A stretch of 60,000 nucleotides of DNA from Liolophura sinensis (GCF_032854445.1 NC_088302.1:57392237-57452236), one strand, 5' to 3'; positions 1 through 13,452 are shown, numbered from the stretch's first letter. Notes: generated by a model not told the origin, from the sequence alone. A program made the numbers and translations.

Positions 1-241
1 GGCTTTAGTGTCACACAACCCATAAGTATCCTACATTTGGCTTTAGTGTCGCACAACCCATGGGTATCCTACATTTGGCTTTAGTGTCACACAACCCATG
101 GGTATCCTACATTTGGCTTTAGTGTCACACAACCCATGGGTATCCTACATTTGGCTTTAGTGTCGCACAACCCATGGCTATCCTACATTTGGCTTTAGTG
201 TCACACAACCCATGGGTATCCTACTTTTGGCTTTAGTGTCA
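1..241. repeat. 38-bp tandem array, cut by window start
   Basis: A 38-bp unit beginning GGCTTTAGTGTCACACAACC is repeated about six times with few substitutions. It begins at base 1, so the array extends upstream of the window. No coding signal. Confidence 0.95.
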
Positions 242-734
242 CACAAGACATGCTATATGACATTTATATATCAGACAACACGTGGTCACACTATATGAGA
301 TTATATAACAGACAACACAAAAAGATTAAAATCATGCATTGAATCTTACATATCACGTGACAGTGCTACATGGGCATTAATTTCACATAACCCAAAGATA
401 GTATGTCACATACTAGATATAGACTTAGTGTCTGATTTTTATGTGTGATTTTTAATTAGACAGGTATGTTTCTATGTGGGAATTTAGGTTAATCGTGGGG
501 GCAATTCATGTAGCTTAGTTCTACATACACAGCGGAAAGAGAAACAATGGCGTTTTCATGAGCTGTTGATTTGATGGAATATGAAAATAACATGAAGTTT
601 GAAACTGCAGTTGGAATATAACAGAATGTAGAAAGTTAAGAAGGCGTTTTATTTTTTTTTCTTATGTAAATTTTCCTCACCAGGGGATCTTTCTCTATTT
701 CTTCAAATACATACATACATATATATATATATAT
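242..734. other. AT-rich non-coding DNA
   Basis: No gene or RNA structure is seen. The first 60 bases still hold decayed pieces of the preceding unit (CACACAA, AGTGTC). Short ATA runs from 715 lead into the palindrome. Confidence 0.6.
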
Positions 735-740
735 ATCTTG

Positions 741-818
<78 letters not shown>

Positions 819-824
819 CAAGAT
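735..824. repeat. Perfect (AT)n palindrome with CTTGCTG/CAGCAAG arms
   Basis: The left arm ATCTTGCTG (735-743) is the exact reverse complement of CAGCAAGAT (816-824), and everything between is alternating TA. The whole 90 bp can fold into one hairpin or cruciform. Open frames over it encode only Ile-Tyr runs and are not genes. Confidence 0.95.
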
Positions 825-2470
825 CCCACGCTAGATATATCAATCAGTCCACATCTACTGATGAGTGAGTTACTGAACAATACGGAGTGCTTTCATGTGA
901 TCGGTTAAATGGGGAGCCTTCTGGCCAGGTAACTGTAACAAAACATCAACAGGTTAAGGTCAATCGGGAGCTCAACCGTTTAAAACTATAACAATTCCTG
1001 CCATTTGCATCAAAAGCAGGGAACAGTTTTTGGAGTCTCAGACTCAAAATCTGGTACACCTAACCCTTCAGCTTAGCCACAGTTGTTGAGTGTATGTATT
1101 ACATACATTCAGTGGGTGAGCTTCACAACAGGTGCCATTTTTATCTCTTTTTGTATTTCTCATAAATAGTTGGGTCATAGTAAACTGTGGCTTATAACAG
1201 ATAACAAACAAGTTTTTAAGTATGACGTTTCAGTATATATGATTAAGGTGTGTTAATCATATCTTGTTCCGATAAGTCGACTTTTAACCCTAACCAAAGG
1301 TGTTCGCAATATACATGTAGGTCATGAGACACGGCTGATGCAATGACTGATGCCATTGTACTTTGATAGAGCTACAATTCCCCAAACAACTTGACAAAAA
1401 GTCATGTGTAGTGACACATTTAGAAGAAAAATTTTTGTTTGTTTTTGTACAGAGGAAATCACGGAAAAACGAAGGGCCGCTATGGTTGTTGACGGAAAAC
1501 CCCCGGATTTCACTATCGTTTTCATCCTCATATTTCACACTATAAATAGAGAAACATGTTCCTCAAACCCGCAAAGTTAAGTAACCGTGTTTTAATCCAT
1601 AACTGAACACGTAACGGATTATACCCGATTATTTACAAACTTGACAGCTGATGAGGCCTGTGTGTAGTAATGCCAGTTGCAACCTCTTTTATGAACACTC
1701 CTCTAAAACTTCCATGTAACTAGATTCCCAGTCTGTTTGCACAAGCTACAAAATTGGTGCGCAGCAACAGTAACAGTAATCCACCCCATAGCAGTTTGCT
1801 TAGTATGTTCGTTAGATTAAGTTGGACTAAACGACGCGTTCAGTGGATGGACATATTGACGATCATGCGCTGAGCAATCGTGTCTTTTTCTCCCTTTAAC
1901 TCTACATATATGCAGGTGTATGCCGTATGCTTTTAAAATGTACCATTCTTTGTACCGCACCCAATACTACACGTAATTCTGCCCCGGGTCTCTAAACACA
2001 TACATTTCAGACCACGTGAAACATTCTCACTTTGACAATATTTTAAATAGGCTGCTTCCTTCTTTAATTATCAAATTCATACACATGTATATTTAGTTAT
2101 CCTCTTTGAAAACGGAATTTTGGTGATAATAGAGCAAAATCCAAATTGTCCTAGCTAGCCCCTAGTAGATCACGGCCATGACAGCGCGGCGCTGTTTGGA
2201 ATACTAATATGTGGTTAATTATGCATGGACATACATTAACTGTCAGGGAATGACTGGATCACCACATCAACGATTACTACAGCGGGCATAGCTCTTAAAA
2301 CACACACTTTTACTTATGATAATTGTACTTTTGTACGAGTTCTGGTGGGATAAATGCTAACTGTCAGTACACTGGAACACCTGAAAGAACCTACAGTGAG
2401 ATACCTAAAACCGTCAGACAATGTAAATATCTCCTATAATCGTCACTCTAAGCATAAAAGGTTCATGCTG
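825..2470. other. Non-coding, nothing recognised
   Basis: Only short open frames (up to 82 codons) occur, without family motifs or convincing splice context. No tRNA, SINE or array was seen. Confidence 0.6.
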
Positions 2471-2815
2471 AACTTCTGCACCCTGGTTTATTCTGAGCAT
2501 TGCAGTTTATTCTGAGCACTCCTGTTTATTCTGAGCGCTATGGTTTATGCTGACCATTCCGGTTTATTCTGACCACTCCGATATGTTCTAAGCGCCCCGG
2601 TTTATTCTGAGCGCTATGGTTTATTCTGACCATTCCGGTTCATTCTGACCATTGCGGTATATTTTGACCACTCCGGTTTATTCTGACCACTCCGGTATGT
2701 TCTGAACGCTATGGTTTTTTTTCCTGAGCGCTATGGTTTATTCTAACCGCTCCGGTTTATTCTAACCGCTCCGGTTTATTATAGGAGCTCCGGTTTATTA
2801 TGAGCACAATGGTTT
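2471..2815. repeat. Degenerate ~19-bp tandem array
   Basis: About 18 imperfect units of the form GGTTTATTCTGA followed by variable GCGCTAT, CCACTCC or CCATTCC. The high divergence between units suggests an old array. Confidence 0.85.
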
Positions 2816-3110
2816 TCTCCACTCATTAACAAGGCCAACATTACATAAATGGAACATTCTTAAGCACGGCGTTAAATATAACATCAGAAGAATACAGCAT
2901 GATGAGCAAAGGCAGAGAACTAATAACGGTGTAAAGGCTCGTAAATGGTCACAAGCAACCGGTGAATTACAACCTCTTGTCTGTTTACTTTAGTTAGGCC
3001 TTTGTTTTAACTGTTTGTGTAAATGCTTAATTACTAGCAGCTTAAACCCCAAGTACTTAGGCTTATAATCAGAATGAGGTGACAAAACATGCAGTGATGT
3101 TAACAGCAAT

Positions 3111-3645
3111 TGCGTTGTTATCACATGTAATAAACAATCATGTAATCACCCATGAAAAAATGCTACATTGTTGTCACATGTAATAAACAATCACGTAATC
3201 ACCCATGAAAAAAATGCTGCGTTGTTGTAACATGTAATAAACAATCATGTAATCACCCATGAAAAAAATGCTACATTGTTGTCACATGAAATAAACAATC
3301 ACGTAATCACCCATGAAAAAAATGCTGCGTTGTTGTCACATGAAATAAACAATCACGTAATCATCCATGAAAAAAATGCTGCGTTGTTGTCACATGTAAT
3401 AAACAATCACGTAATCCCCCATGAAAAAAATGCTACATTGTTGTCACATGAAATAAACAATCATGTAATCCCCCATGAAAAAAATGCTGCGCTGTTATCA
3501 CATGTAATAAACAATCATGTAATCACCCATGAAAAAAATGCTGCGTTGTTGTCACATGTAATAAACAATCACGTAATCACCCATGAAAAAAATGCTGCGT
3601 TGTTATCACATGTAATAAACAATCACGTAATCACCCATGAAATAA
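3111..3645. repeat. 54-bp tandem array
   Basis: Roughly ten units containing CATGTAATAAACAATCACG and ATCACCCATGAAAAAAATGC. Since 54 is divisible by three, an open frame of 137 codons at 3276-3689 (+) survives as an 18-residue repeat. No homology or start context supports translation. Confidence 0.92.
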
Positions 3646-5585
3646 ATAAAAAAAATGAATTTACGTCTAAAATATACAGTTGGACATAAATGCACAATTC
3701 GTTGAAGGCTGGTTTGTTCGTGAATTGGCTTAGTTATACATAGACTGGTTCTCTCTATATGTACTGTGTATCAAACATTGGTAAACAGAAGGTATTGTTA
3801 ATGTTTGTGTTTGCCTCAAACAATCTTAACTTGCTATCCAAAGTTCTCGAGGATTAGTTCGCACTCAATCCTTGTGCTCATGGAGGCTTGCTACAACAAC
3901 AGCTGACCTCCAAAACAGAGTGAAAGACGTCATTTATCGGAGTCAAAACTAAAAAACATTCAATACAAAGTACTAACTTTAGACCCACAAGTCCAAATTA
4001 TGATTGGTAAAACACAATTTTAACTGCTATATACGGTTCAAAAATGAATTTTTAAACCAAGTGTAAAATTTTGTATAAAATGTTTCTATGGAACAATTCG
4101 AACAGAGTTATGAACCTACGAACTAAATAGTGAATGGTTAAACGAACAAGTGATGGCACATAGCTTCCCGTATCGACCTGAGCTCCTTCACCACTAATCC
4201 GTGCAGATAATCAGCTATACCAGGGGAAGGGACCCAAGTTGCTGAGCCGAAACAAATTATAACTAACTTCCATGCATGAAGTCATACTTAAAAACGCACA
4301 AATCAGCATAGTCCAGAGAACGATGGGAAAAAACATCGTGTATGAAACCGACATCGGGTGATAACACTTAAATATACATGGTGTGTAAGCTTTATTGAGA
4401 AGGCCACAAATTGGAATTAGCACACACCACATGATCACATGTAACTGACATAACTATATTGAGACACATGTAAAGCCAGCTAAAAGCTAGAAAAACTGTT
4501 ATTTGCGCCGTTAAAAAGTGAAACATTTTTAACGATTTGTTTCGGTCGTTGTGAAATAAGCTAAATTCAGTTTAAATATATACAAAATACAGCATTTAAC
4601 GCCTGGTTTATCAAAATAAAATTGAAATGCTCAGTATATTATTTTGAATTTAGATACAATACAACATTAATCATCATCAAAACAAATAACACGTCACATG
4701 GCCCCATACAACTGACTTCAAGGCTGGAGTGAACTAAAAACTAGAGAAAATGTAATTTGGTTCCGCCGAAAATGAAATATTTACAGCCATTTGTTGATGT
4801 CGTTGTGAAATAAGTTAAATTCAAACAATCTATTCAAATTTTGTGATATACAAATATAGCTTACCATATCGTAGTCCCTAATCAGTGATCCAAAACAGAG
4901 TAATCCAGAAGACAACAACTGTAAAGACGGACAACCTGTGTTTGTGTTTAACGAGCCCACGTATTTTGACTTAACCGGATCAGCATCGGTATACAACGCC
5001 CTCGCGTGCCTAACACCGATACTTATCAGCGACAAGACGGACTGATAAGAGTAATGCGATCTACAACTCTCTGTTGTCTACCACCGTAGTGAGGTGGTGA
5101 GGTGTTCTCACCACCTCCAAACAACAACATTCCACAAACTATAGTTCGATAATCCGTGACGTCGGATGACGAGATATTTGACAATATATAGGCGGCTTAC
5201 ATACCTCGCGCTAAAACACGTCTGCTCCGGACTTACGCCCATTCGTTACAGTGTAGTGGTCCCTCGTGCTGGTTAAACGACACATTGTCTATTTTTAGTA
5301 TCGGATAAGCTATGAATATACATTCCCTCTTATTTATTCTTAACTGTTCTCTTTGAACACTTACATTATTGTATTACCTGTGATATGAAGACGAATTATT
5401 CTCTGGCGGCGCCTGAGGGCAAATCGTGACGAATTTGTCAGAAATAGAGCCCTATTTTCAAACATGTACAGCTCGACATAAGGGGTACAGCTAAAACCTT
5501 GTCATACCCAGGTGAAGTATGGAGCAAGATTTCCCCTGAAGTTAACTTTGTCCTCCTGGCCTACTGTTGGAAACATTTTCAACAA
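3646..5585. other. Non-coding, nothing recognised
   Basis: AT-rich. At about 4480-4600 and 4725-4830 there are two related stretches (TGAAATAAG with a preceding GTTGTGA, and GCCGTTAAAAAGTG versus GCCGAAAATG) that look like an old duplication. No gene is seen. Confidence 0.5.
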
Positions 5586-6050
5586 CCTATAAGTCTTACA
5601 CCCGGTCTTATCGACCATTCAAATGACCAGCCGATATTTCTTTACGTAGCTTGTACCTACACATTTAAGCTCACATCTTACATTCTTACACCCGGTCTTA
5701 CCGACCATTCAAATGACCAGCCGATATTTCTTTACGTAGCCTATACCTACACATTTAAGCTCACATCTTACATTCTTACACTTGGTCTTACCGACCATTC
5801 AAATGATCAGCCGATATTTCTTTACGTAGCCTATACCTACACATTTAAGCTCACATCTTACATTCTTACACCAGGTCTTACTGACCATTTAAATGACCAG
5901 CCGATATTTCTTTACGTAGCTTGTACCTACACATTTAAGCTCACATCTTACATTCTTACACCCGGTCTTACTGACCATTCAAATGACCAGCCGATATTTC
6001 TTTACGTAGCCTGTATCTACCCATTTACAGTTAACATCTTACGTTCAAAG
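5586..6050. repeat. 90-bp tandem array with in-frame ORF
   Basis: Five units of 90 bp, each containing GACCATTCAAATGACCAGCC and ending in ACATTTAAGCTCACATCTTA. The period is a multiple of three, so a 189-codon frame (5499-6068, +) runs through with a 30-residue repeat. Substitutions fall at all codon positions and no signal peptide or family motif is seen, so I treat it as a repeat rather than a gene. Confidence 0.9.
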
Positions 6051-7715
6051 TGTTCGCAGCCTCATTGAAATAATTGTCTATCAAAATAAACTCACATTGT
6101 ACTGTTTTAGTAGTTTAAATCTAGGAATGCTTTGCCTACGAAAATAAAAATTAAAATGTTCAGCACATTACTTTGAATTTAGATTACATACAATAGCATC
6201 TGGCTTATTTATCAAAATGAAAATAAAATTTTGTGTTTCTTCAAATCTAGAGTGAATACAGAATTGGACGCTTTGTCTTATAAAATCAAAATGTTCTCCA
6301 TCACAATTTAATCCTAAATTGAATGTTGCATTGTTTGAAAAAAATTTAAAATGTTAAGGCAAACGTCTATACCCATCAAAATAAAATCTAAACGGTCAGC
6401 ACCAAAGTTCAAATTCAGATTGAATACAGCAATGAATTCTTTGTCTATCAAAATAAAATGTTCAGCATGTAATCCTTTCTGGAAGGCAAAATCTGACAGA
6501 CCTAATGTGGTAATGAATTACCATACTAAACAATAATTCATAACACACGTTAGGATTTTTACCGCACGAATACATGTCTACAACAATAACCATTCTAAGC
6601 ACAAGTCTGTTTGGACGGAGCAATAATTTTTTTGCTGTTTTTGAAATCACCAAGGCACTTATACGCCACTATATTCCCAGACGAACACATTCGTCGTGCA
6701 TCAGCACATTTACTTATACACGCACTCCACACACGGACATATATACATAAACACATACCAGGGTACATAGCACGATTACAAAGCCTAATCCACTAGAATT
6801 ATTGATAATCCAGTTCAATTACTGATAATCCACCACGTTTACTGTGGTACGGTTTAATATGGTACCGGCGCATACCAAAATAAAAGACACAACATTCTCT
6901 CAAAAGGAAACAGAATTTTAGTTTAAACAGGATTTAGCCGTTGCGGTCTTTCATATTCAATATTATTGCCTTGAAATGTCATCGAATCGTCTGATGAAGC
7001 GTTCTGCCTGGTTGAGCTGCGTGTGAATTAAGATAGAGAGTATATATATTTAAGAGGACAGTCAACAAAAGGCGATCAACGTGGAAGTAGCCCTGGCTCA
7101 TTGGATAGATGTCTATTTTACTCTTTAATAGCTACACTCTGTAAATACCTGGTGGGGTACGTGTGTGTTTGGTCAGACTGTTAAGCCGAATGAAGGGGTT
7201 AAGTGCTGGTGCGTGTTCAGATGCATGGTTGCCTGTGTAGACGACGTTATGAGGGGCCTGTAACAGGGCTAGTCAGAGCCGGAACAAAGCGTGGACCATA
7301 CTCTGACTGGCCTTAAAAACGTACACGGGGATGGGCCGGCTCAAAGGGGAAAGATTGCAGAGCCAGATAAGGCCAGTGTCAAAGCCAAATATTTACCTGA
7401 GGGTCAAATGTCTAGTAGCATTTTTCTATGAACATTCATGAGATCGGTTTTTGCCCTCAACAAAATTAAGCATGTGAGAAATTTTTAACTGTTTCAAACG
7501 ATGGCAATATTTCTTACACACGATCTTAGTACAACTGGTAAACGTTGCTGCCCTAAAATTTAACACTGAACTTTGTTGGCCGAAAGTTGTTGGCCAAAAA
7601 TATACAACAAAAGTAAACCTTTCAATCAATAAATCTAAAGCAGTATGTATAATAATTGGACCGTGGCTATATGTTGGCGTTTGGTATAGCTTATAACATG
7701 GAGGTAAATACACCG
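6051..7715. other. Non-coding, nothing recognised
   Basis: Open frames stay below about 95 codons with no recognisable motif. Several diverged stretches containing ATCAAAATAAAAT (about 6080-6460) hint at an old dispersed or tandem repeat. Confidence 0.5.
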
Positions 7716-8105
7716 CTTACAGTCCCGTGGTTATAATGTGTACAACTCTATAATGTGTGGCCTCATCCACAACAGCTCTGTGGTTATAATGTGTAAGGCA
7801 CTATAATGTGTGGGCATCGTCCACAATAGCTCCGTGGTTATAATGTGTACAGCTCTATAATGTGTGGCCTCATCCACAATAACTCTGTGGTTATAATGTG
7901 TACACTTCTATAATGTGTGGGCATCATCCACAACAGCTCTGTGGTTATAATGTGTACAGCTCTATAATTTGTGGCCTCATCCACAATAACTCTGTGGTTA
8001 TAATGTGTACACTTCTATAATGTGTGGGCATCATCCACAACAGCTCTGTGGTTATAATGTGTACAGCTCTATAATGTGTGGGTATCATCCACAATAGCTC
8101 CGTTA
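7716..8105. repeat. 53-54-bp tandem array
   Basis: About seven units with CTCTGTGGTTATAATGTGTA followed by CTCTATAATGTGTGG and a CATCCACAA segment. Spacings measured between units are 53-54 bp. Confidence 0.92.
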
Positions 8106-10480
8106 TTCTAATGCCAATAGCCTCGTGTCAATAAAAAAATAGCATTTCTTCAAAACAAAAGTACGTGTTCACAACTGAGAACAACAGATTTGACACCGTA
8201 AATAAATGATCTATTTTACAATGGGGGACCGCGTTCAACTAATTCATGTATTTATAAGCAGTCGTTGTTTAGGCTGATTGTAACTATACCAACATTATAG
8301 ATAATTGACATGTGTTGCCATGGTAACGTGGTGACACTCCCCTTAACCCACGAGCGCTATGTGGATTAAGACCATGGTTAAGAGATCATAATGCATTTGA
8401 AATAGACCGGTTGTATGAGCTAATGCGTTGTACATGTTTGCAGCTGGAGGACGTGATGATGTACAAGCCAAGTAAAACCCACTGGTCACCCTGGAAAGGC
8501 CAATTCCTGAACCCACACGTCTATATGTACTGAACAGGTATTGCATAATCGATGAATTGTGTACACACTATATGTACAGTCCTTTGTGTAAGACATTTTG
8601 TTTTCAGTCAGTCACAGAAGGGAGTTACCGGTACATTACATAAGACACTCTACTACAAGTAAGCTAGCAATAAGCCTTGTCTTTCGTCTCAGACTGTATC
8701 AGCCATTACTTCACCCCCTCCAACCCCACCCCGACACCCAACCCAGAAAGGGTTAACAATAAACTTACTCAGAGCTTACTTCCTTGAGCTGTGTGCAGGC
8801 TGGACTGTGTACTGCTAAAGCCCAGACTGTGTTTACAATATACGTGAGTTATACGACCAGGAACAGAAAATGAATTGAGCTTTCAACGGCGCTTTAAAAA
8901 ATGATAATAACTTCAGAGTAAAATTGTGCAAAGCTTTTCAGCGTTTGTCATGAATGTCATCTAGTACCACTCACTACTTTATAAGCTGAACCTGACACAG
9001 TTTCAAGGCTGTTTTCTTTCTCATGTTGTTTCAGTATGATTTTAAAATCTCACATGTATTAACACGTACATTATATAGACACAAAAAATTTCATTATAGG
9101 TCCAGTACTATTTCTGATTTATTTCAGTGACATAATTACTTCTTTTATAGTCCACTGAACTTGTGTCCTGTGCTGATAACAGCAGAAAAATATAAAACAA
9201 AATCCTTGACAAAGTGCAAAATTCATTGTTATATGCAAATACGCTCTTATTAAAGATCTGGGTCGTATAAATGAAATGTTCTTGAATAAATACAGCGTAA
9301 AAACCACATGAAATAAATAAATAAATGTTGTGAAACCATTGATTGTAAAACCTGCTCGAAAAGCGCGTCCATCCGATCTTCCCTACATAGCTCTTAAACG
9401 TGACAAAATAAAAGTGCATCTATCTGACATCAGTTTTATTTGAAATAGTTTTAACGATGAACTTTTCTGGGTGTTTCATATCAAGCAGCTACTCATATCA
9501 GTGTCTAACAATATCGGGCTTATTCTGCATATTTAACACAACCTTAATATATATTAAAAAAATCTCTCTTATTTTACTGTTCCACGATATTCCCATATTT
9601 ATAACATGTCAATTCATTACGGGGCAATACATTTTTAACAAGCTTACAACCGCTATTCTTTCCCATTACTCATTGTCATTACTCTATCCGGCAAGTTGAA
9701 ACATACTGATCCCTTAGTCAAGGAACTAAAATGTTTGAATATATTTAAGTTCAATCAATTTGCTTGTATTCTTCATGGCCTTCGCTTCGTTCATCCGGAA
9801 CAACTGCCTGTCAATTTTAAAAGTATTTTTACACGACCCAATTCGATATCCACAATTACCCAACATGAATTCTGTACTATAATCTTCACAAAGCAAATTT
9901 TAGCTCCACATTGTCAATTTACACATCACAAGAATAAGTGTCCACGAGGGTGGAACAAATCATCCTTGTATTTCAAGTCCTTGTAATTTACTCCCGCAGA
10001 AAGTTAATGTAAGTTAATGATTTTGTCATATTTATATGGCGAATGAATGCAGTGAAATGAAGAGACCCAGGTGAATGCAATTTACAAAAGGCATGGCATA
10101 TACACTAAACTGTGAACGCCTATAGGTGACAGTAGATGTTTAGAATTTACACATTTGCTGGCATGCCTAGTTCATTAAGGTTTCACTAAATTCCTCGCCC
10201 AATTCTAACGTACCGGTTATTTTTTTTGTTCAGAAACCCTTAGCACTCACTCACTCACTCTGTCTATTCAGAAAAGTAATTGTGTCTCAGCGGTCATAAA
10301 AGGTAGCCTATATGAAAAATCAATTAACTTATTTACTGCTACTGTGCCATGAACTATGAATAAAAGATCACAGTCACTTCAGAAAAAAAAATCAATCTAG
10401 ATATTTTAACACAGCTAGAAATGCAGTATACCGTAACGATGTAATCACCTTAAGTCTGTGGAAGATGGTTTAATATATAA
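8106..10480. other. Non-coding, nothing recognised
   Basis: No gene found. The longest open frames (about 100 codons at 9108-9986 on both strands) are AT-rich and lack motifs. A CACTCACTCACTC run at about 10246-10260 resembles the tail of the SINE-like repeat at 13262-13452. Confidence 0.5.
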
Positions 10481-10660
10481 TACGCCATATTGTACATTTT
10501 TATAGGCTACATTGTACATTTTATACACTACATTGTGTACATTATATACGTTACATTGTACATTTTTTATACACTACATTGTACATTTTTATACACTACA
10601 CTGTTTATTTGTAGAGTTACATTATATATTTTTATACGCTACATTGTACATTTTCACATT
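10481..10660. repeat. ~21-bp tandem array
   Basis: Seven or eight units of TACATTGTACATTTTTATAC with small indels. ATT/TAC-rich, no coding significance. Confidence 0.9.
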
Positions 10661-11807
10661 ACATACAGCAAGATGTGAATTAGTAACATTTTTCATCTTT
10701 GAGTAGCTTGAAAAGGATAGTAATGGTTTTCTTGCCTGTATGTCTTGAAGCACGCATATTATCAACTTCAAGATTAAACACACCTGAATGAACAAATACT
10801 GATAGAATATTCCGGATTGGGAAAGGGCCTCTTAACCCACAGACACACCTTTGTTAACTGTATTAGGAGAATGTTTTGGGGTTTACCAATTCAGCATCAA
10901 ACCTTTGATCAAGGTTTGACGTCACATGTCTCAGGTCAATCTGGGTCAAATGGATTACTGAAACGGATATCTGCGTTGTTTTAGAGTACTAAGGCCCAGT
11001 CACAGGTAGGCTAGTACTAGTACTAAAAAGAAGATATTACTTACCTGATTAGCGCTACAGAAAATGAAGTGTGAAGTATCTGAGGACGCCTTCCCCGTGA
11101 GAATCCTTTCCCGATTCACGTCCAACTGACTCCCCTCACCTGCACGGAATGCAAAAGTAATCCACACTAAAAACGGAGCAGTGACATTTTGCAATCAGGC
11201 GGTTATGGGCCAGTCTGCTTGGTAAACAGTGAGTGTACTGAGCGCTGCTCACCATTGCCTGGCCCAGTTTCCAGTATACACAATGCATCACCTAGCTCCA
11301 ACCAAAGGCGGGTGTGACCGCCCTCCCACCCCCCCACCCTCCATTCCAGCCCTAAACCCGTCCCCATTTCTATTGAGAATTGGGATTTCACCAAACCGGA
11401 ATTCTTTTCACGGCAGATGAGGCTTTAGTAGGACCATGTACATACAACGCTGCACGCTCTGTCGATACTAGACACCACTTACCTTCACAAGCTCTGACAA
11501 CACGTTTTTAGTATATCAAGTCTCTCATGAGTGTGTTACAGTTGTATAGGCGCTATAGATAGGCTTATCCTGGAACTTACCATGGAGCTTACCCTTGGAA
11601 CATACTATGGAGTTCGCCATGGAGTTCTTATACCACCATTAACTGAGGACGTCTAGGTTCATTAAGAATTGTAGTCATCCAGAAAACAAATACATATAAC
11701 TTGGGAAGAAACTAACGTTGATGTTTACATAATGAAATCCAGTCAGCATTCATGCGCTGAAAATTTGCTGTTAAAATCTTCCTTAAAAACAATTAAGGTG
11801 TTTTTGC
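10661..11807. other. Non-coding, nothing recognised
   Basis: No supported gene. ATGGAGTT/ATGGAGCTT motifs at about 11580-11625 form a short imperfect repeat. Confidence 0.5.
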
Positions 11808-11962
11808 TGTTGTTGTTGTTTTCATTTACTTATTTTATTTATTTTATTTGTGCTTTACTCCGTATTCAAGAATATTTCACTTATAAGACGGCGGCCAGCA
11901 TTATGGTAGGAGGAATCCGTGCAGAGCTTACGACCATCTGCAGGTTGCTGCAAGACCTTCCC
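11808..11962 (-). mobile_element. SINE, truncated copy (minus orientation)
   Basis: Shares GTATTCAAGAATATTTCACT, GGCGGCCAGCATTATGGT and CAGGTTGCTG with the copies at 18785 and 33985. The T-rich start is the reverse-complemented (AAAT)n tail. The tRNA-like head is missing: at about 11962 the element passes straight into the 37-bp array. Confidence 0.85.
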
Positions 11963-12420
11963 TGCTTGCTGTCACCAGACCCCCACTATCGTCGTTCATT
12001 GCTTATCACCAGACCCCACTAACGCCGTCCATTGCTTGTTGTCATCAGACCCCACTGACACCGCCCATCGCTTGTTGTCATCATACCACCACTAACGCCG
12101 TCCATTGCTTGTTGTCGCCAAACTCCCAGTAACGCCGTTCATTGCTTGTTATCAACAGACCTCACTAACGCCCCCCATCGCTTGTTGTCACCAGACCCCC
12201 ACTAACGCTGTCCATTGCTTGTTGTCACCAGACTCCCAGTAGCGCCGTTCATTGTTTGTTATCACCAGACCCCCACTAACGCCGTCCATTGCTTGTTGTC
12301 ATCAGACCCCCACTAACGCCGTCCATTGCTTGTTGTCACCAGGCGCCCACTAATGCCGTCCATTGATTGTTGTCACCAGACCTCCACTAGCGCCGCCCAT
12401 TGCTTGTTGACACCCACGGC
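11963..12420. repeat. 37-bp tandem array
   Basis: About twelve units like CACTAACGCCGTCCATTGCT plus TGTTGTCACCAGACCCC. It abuts the truncated SINE at 11808-11962, whose last bases (ACCTTCCCTGCTTGCTG) merge into the first unit. Confidence 0.93.
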
Positions 12421-12587
12421 CGCGTATTATTACCAGGGACCATTTCTACAAAACTTTATAAGTCATATTTCTCATACCTTTGCTAGCAAAAGACGTTGTC
12501 CAGGTTATAGTGCCATAAATGCGACGTCATTTACGAGAAAAATTACGGAAATTTGATAAAGGACGTTTTGTGAAAGTGGGCCTAGAC

Positions 12588-12750
12588 CCGCACAAACGCC
12601 GACCACCGCTTGTTCTCATCAGACCATCACAAATGCCGACCACCGCTTGTTCTCATCAGACCCACAAGAACGCCGCCCACCGTTTGTTGTGACTAGACAC
12701 GCAGGAATGCGTTTAGTGTCATCAGACCCCCACGAACGCCGCCCATAGAG
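12588..12750. repeat. Diverged satellite block of the 37-bp array
   Basis: Four further units (CATCAGACC, GAACGCCG, CACCGCTTGTT) separated from the main array by about 165 bp of unrelated sequence. Confidence 0.8.
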
Positions 12751-12757
12751 GACATCT

Positions 12758-12900
12758 CGCTACTTCGCTACCTCGATCTTTCTACTACAGGGCGAGGCAG
12801 TGCGGTAACGAGGTAGCGAAGCAAGGTAACAAGATACGAGGTAGCGAGGTAGCGATACGAGGCAGCGTGGTAATGATGCGAGACGGCAAGGTAGCGACAT
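12758..12900. repeat. Short-period GAGGTAGCG repeat
   Basis: Imperfect 9-18 bp motifs of the type GAGGTAGCGA/ACGAGGCAGCG, beginning with inverted copies (CGCTACCTCG near 12766). The two orientations could pair as a hairpin. Confidence 0.7.
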
Positions 12901-13261
12901 AATCTGGCTGGGAAAGGATGTATGTTTGGGTATACACGGTGACCGCTTTTCCTTCCATCAGTGTCTGTTCTATTAATCTTGACTACGCCATATTTCAGTA
13001 CTGCTTGGTGGTAGGAATCTGGTATTTGGTTTATTCTTCATTTAAACAAAGGACCTGGTATGCTAAGGCAGGGAATTGGCCCCAGTGCACCTCAACAATC
13101 GAAACTGACTAGCTGTGAGTGACAACTGCAGACACACTCGTAAGGCCACTTCTTTTTTCAGATGTTTTACTCTTCTGTTCCTGTTAGTTGGCAAACATGA
13201 GACTCTCAAACTTCCTTGCTTGACATTCACCATGAAGGGAAGAGTGCAGCGGCTGGTTGAT

Positions 13262-13452
13262 CCGTATCAGTATATTGGGGCTGGGCGACTTACTTGCCTT
13301 CGGTCTCAGTGAAGCAGCACTAGATAAAAGAGCGATGGTTACCCGTCCTGCAACAAGGAGGTACATTACCTACACTCTAAGGATTCCTTCGTCGTCATAT
13401 GACTGAAAAATTGTTGAGCACGACATTAAACCCCAAGCACTCACTCACTCAT
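13262..13452 (+). mobile_element. SINE-like dispersed element, 3' part
   Basis: The block runs from about GGCGACTTACTTG to GACATTAAACCCCAAGCACT followed by CACTCACTCA. A tail of the form 'GACATTAAACCCCAAG + short repeat' is what I associate with mollusc SINE-like repeats. This is recognition from memory. The 5' boundary is uncertain and no A/B boxes were located. Confidence 0.45.

Noticed and set aside
636-880. Ile-Tyr repeat proteins
   Set aside because: Translation of the (TA)n palindrome.
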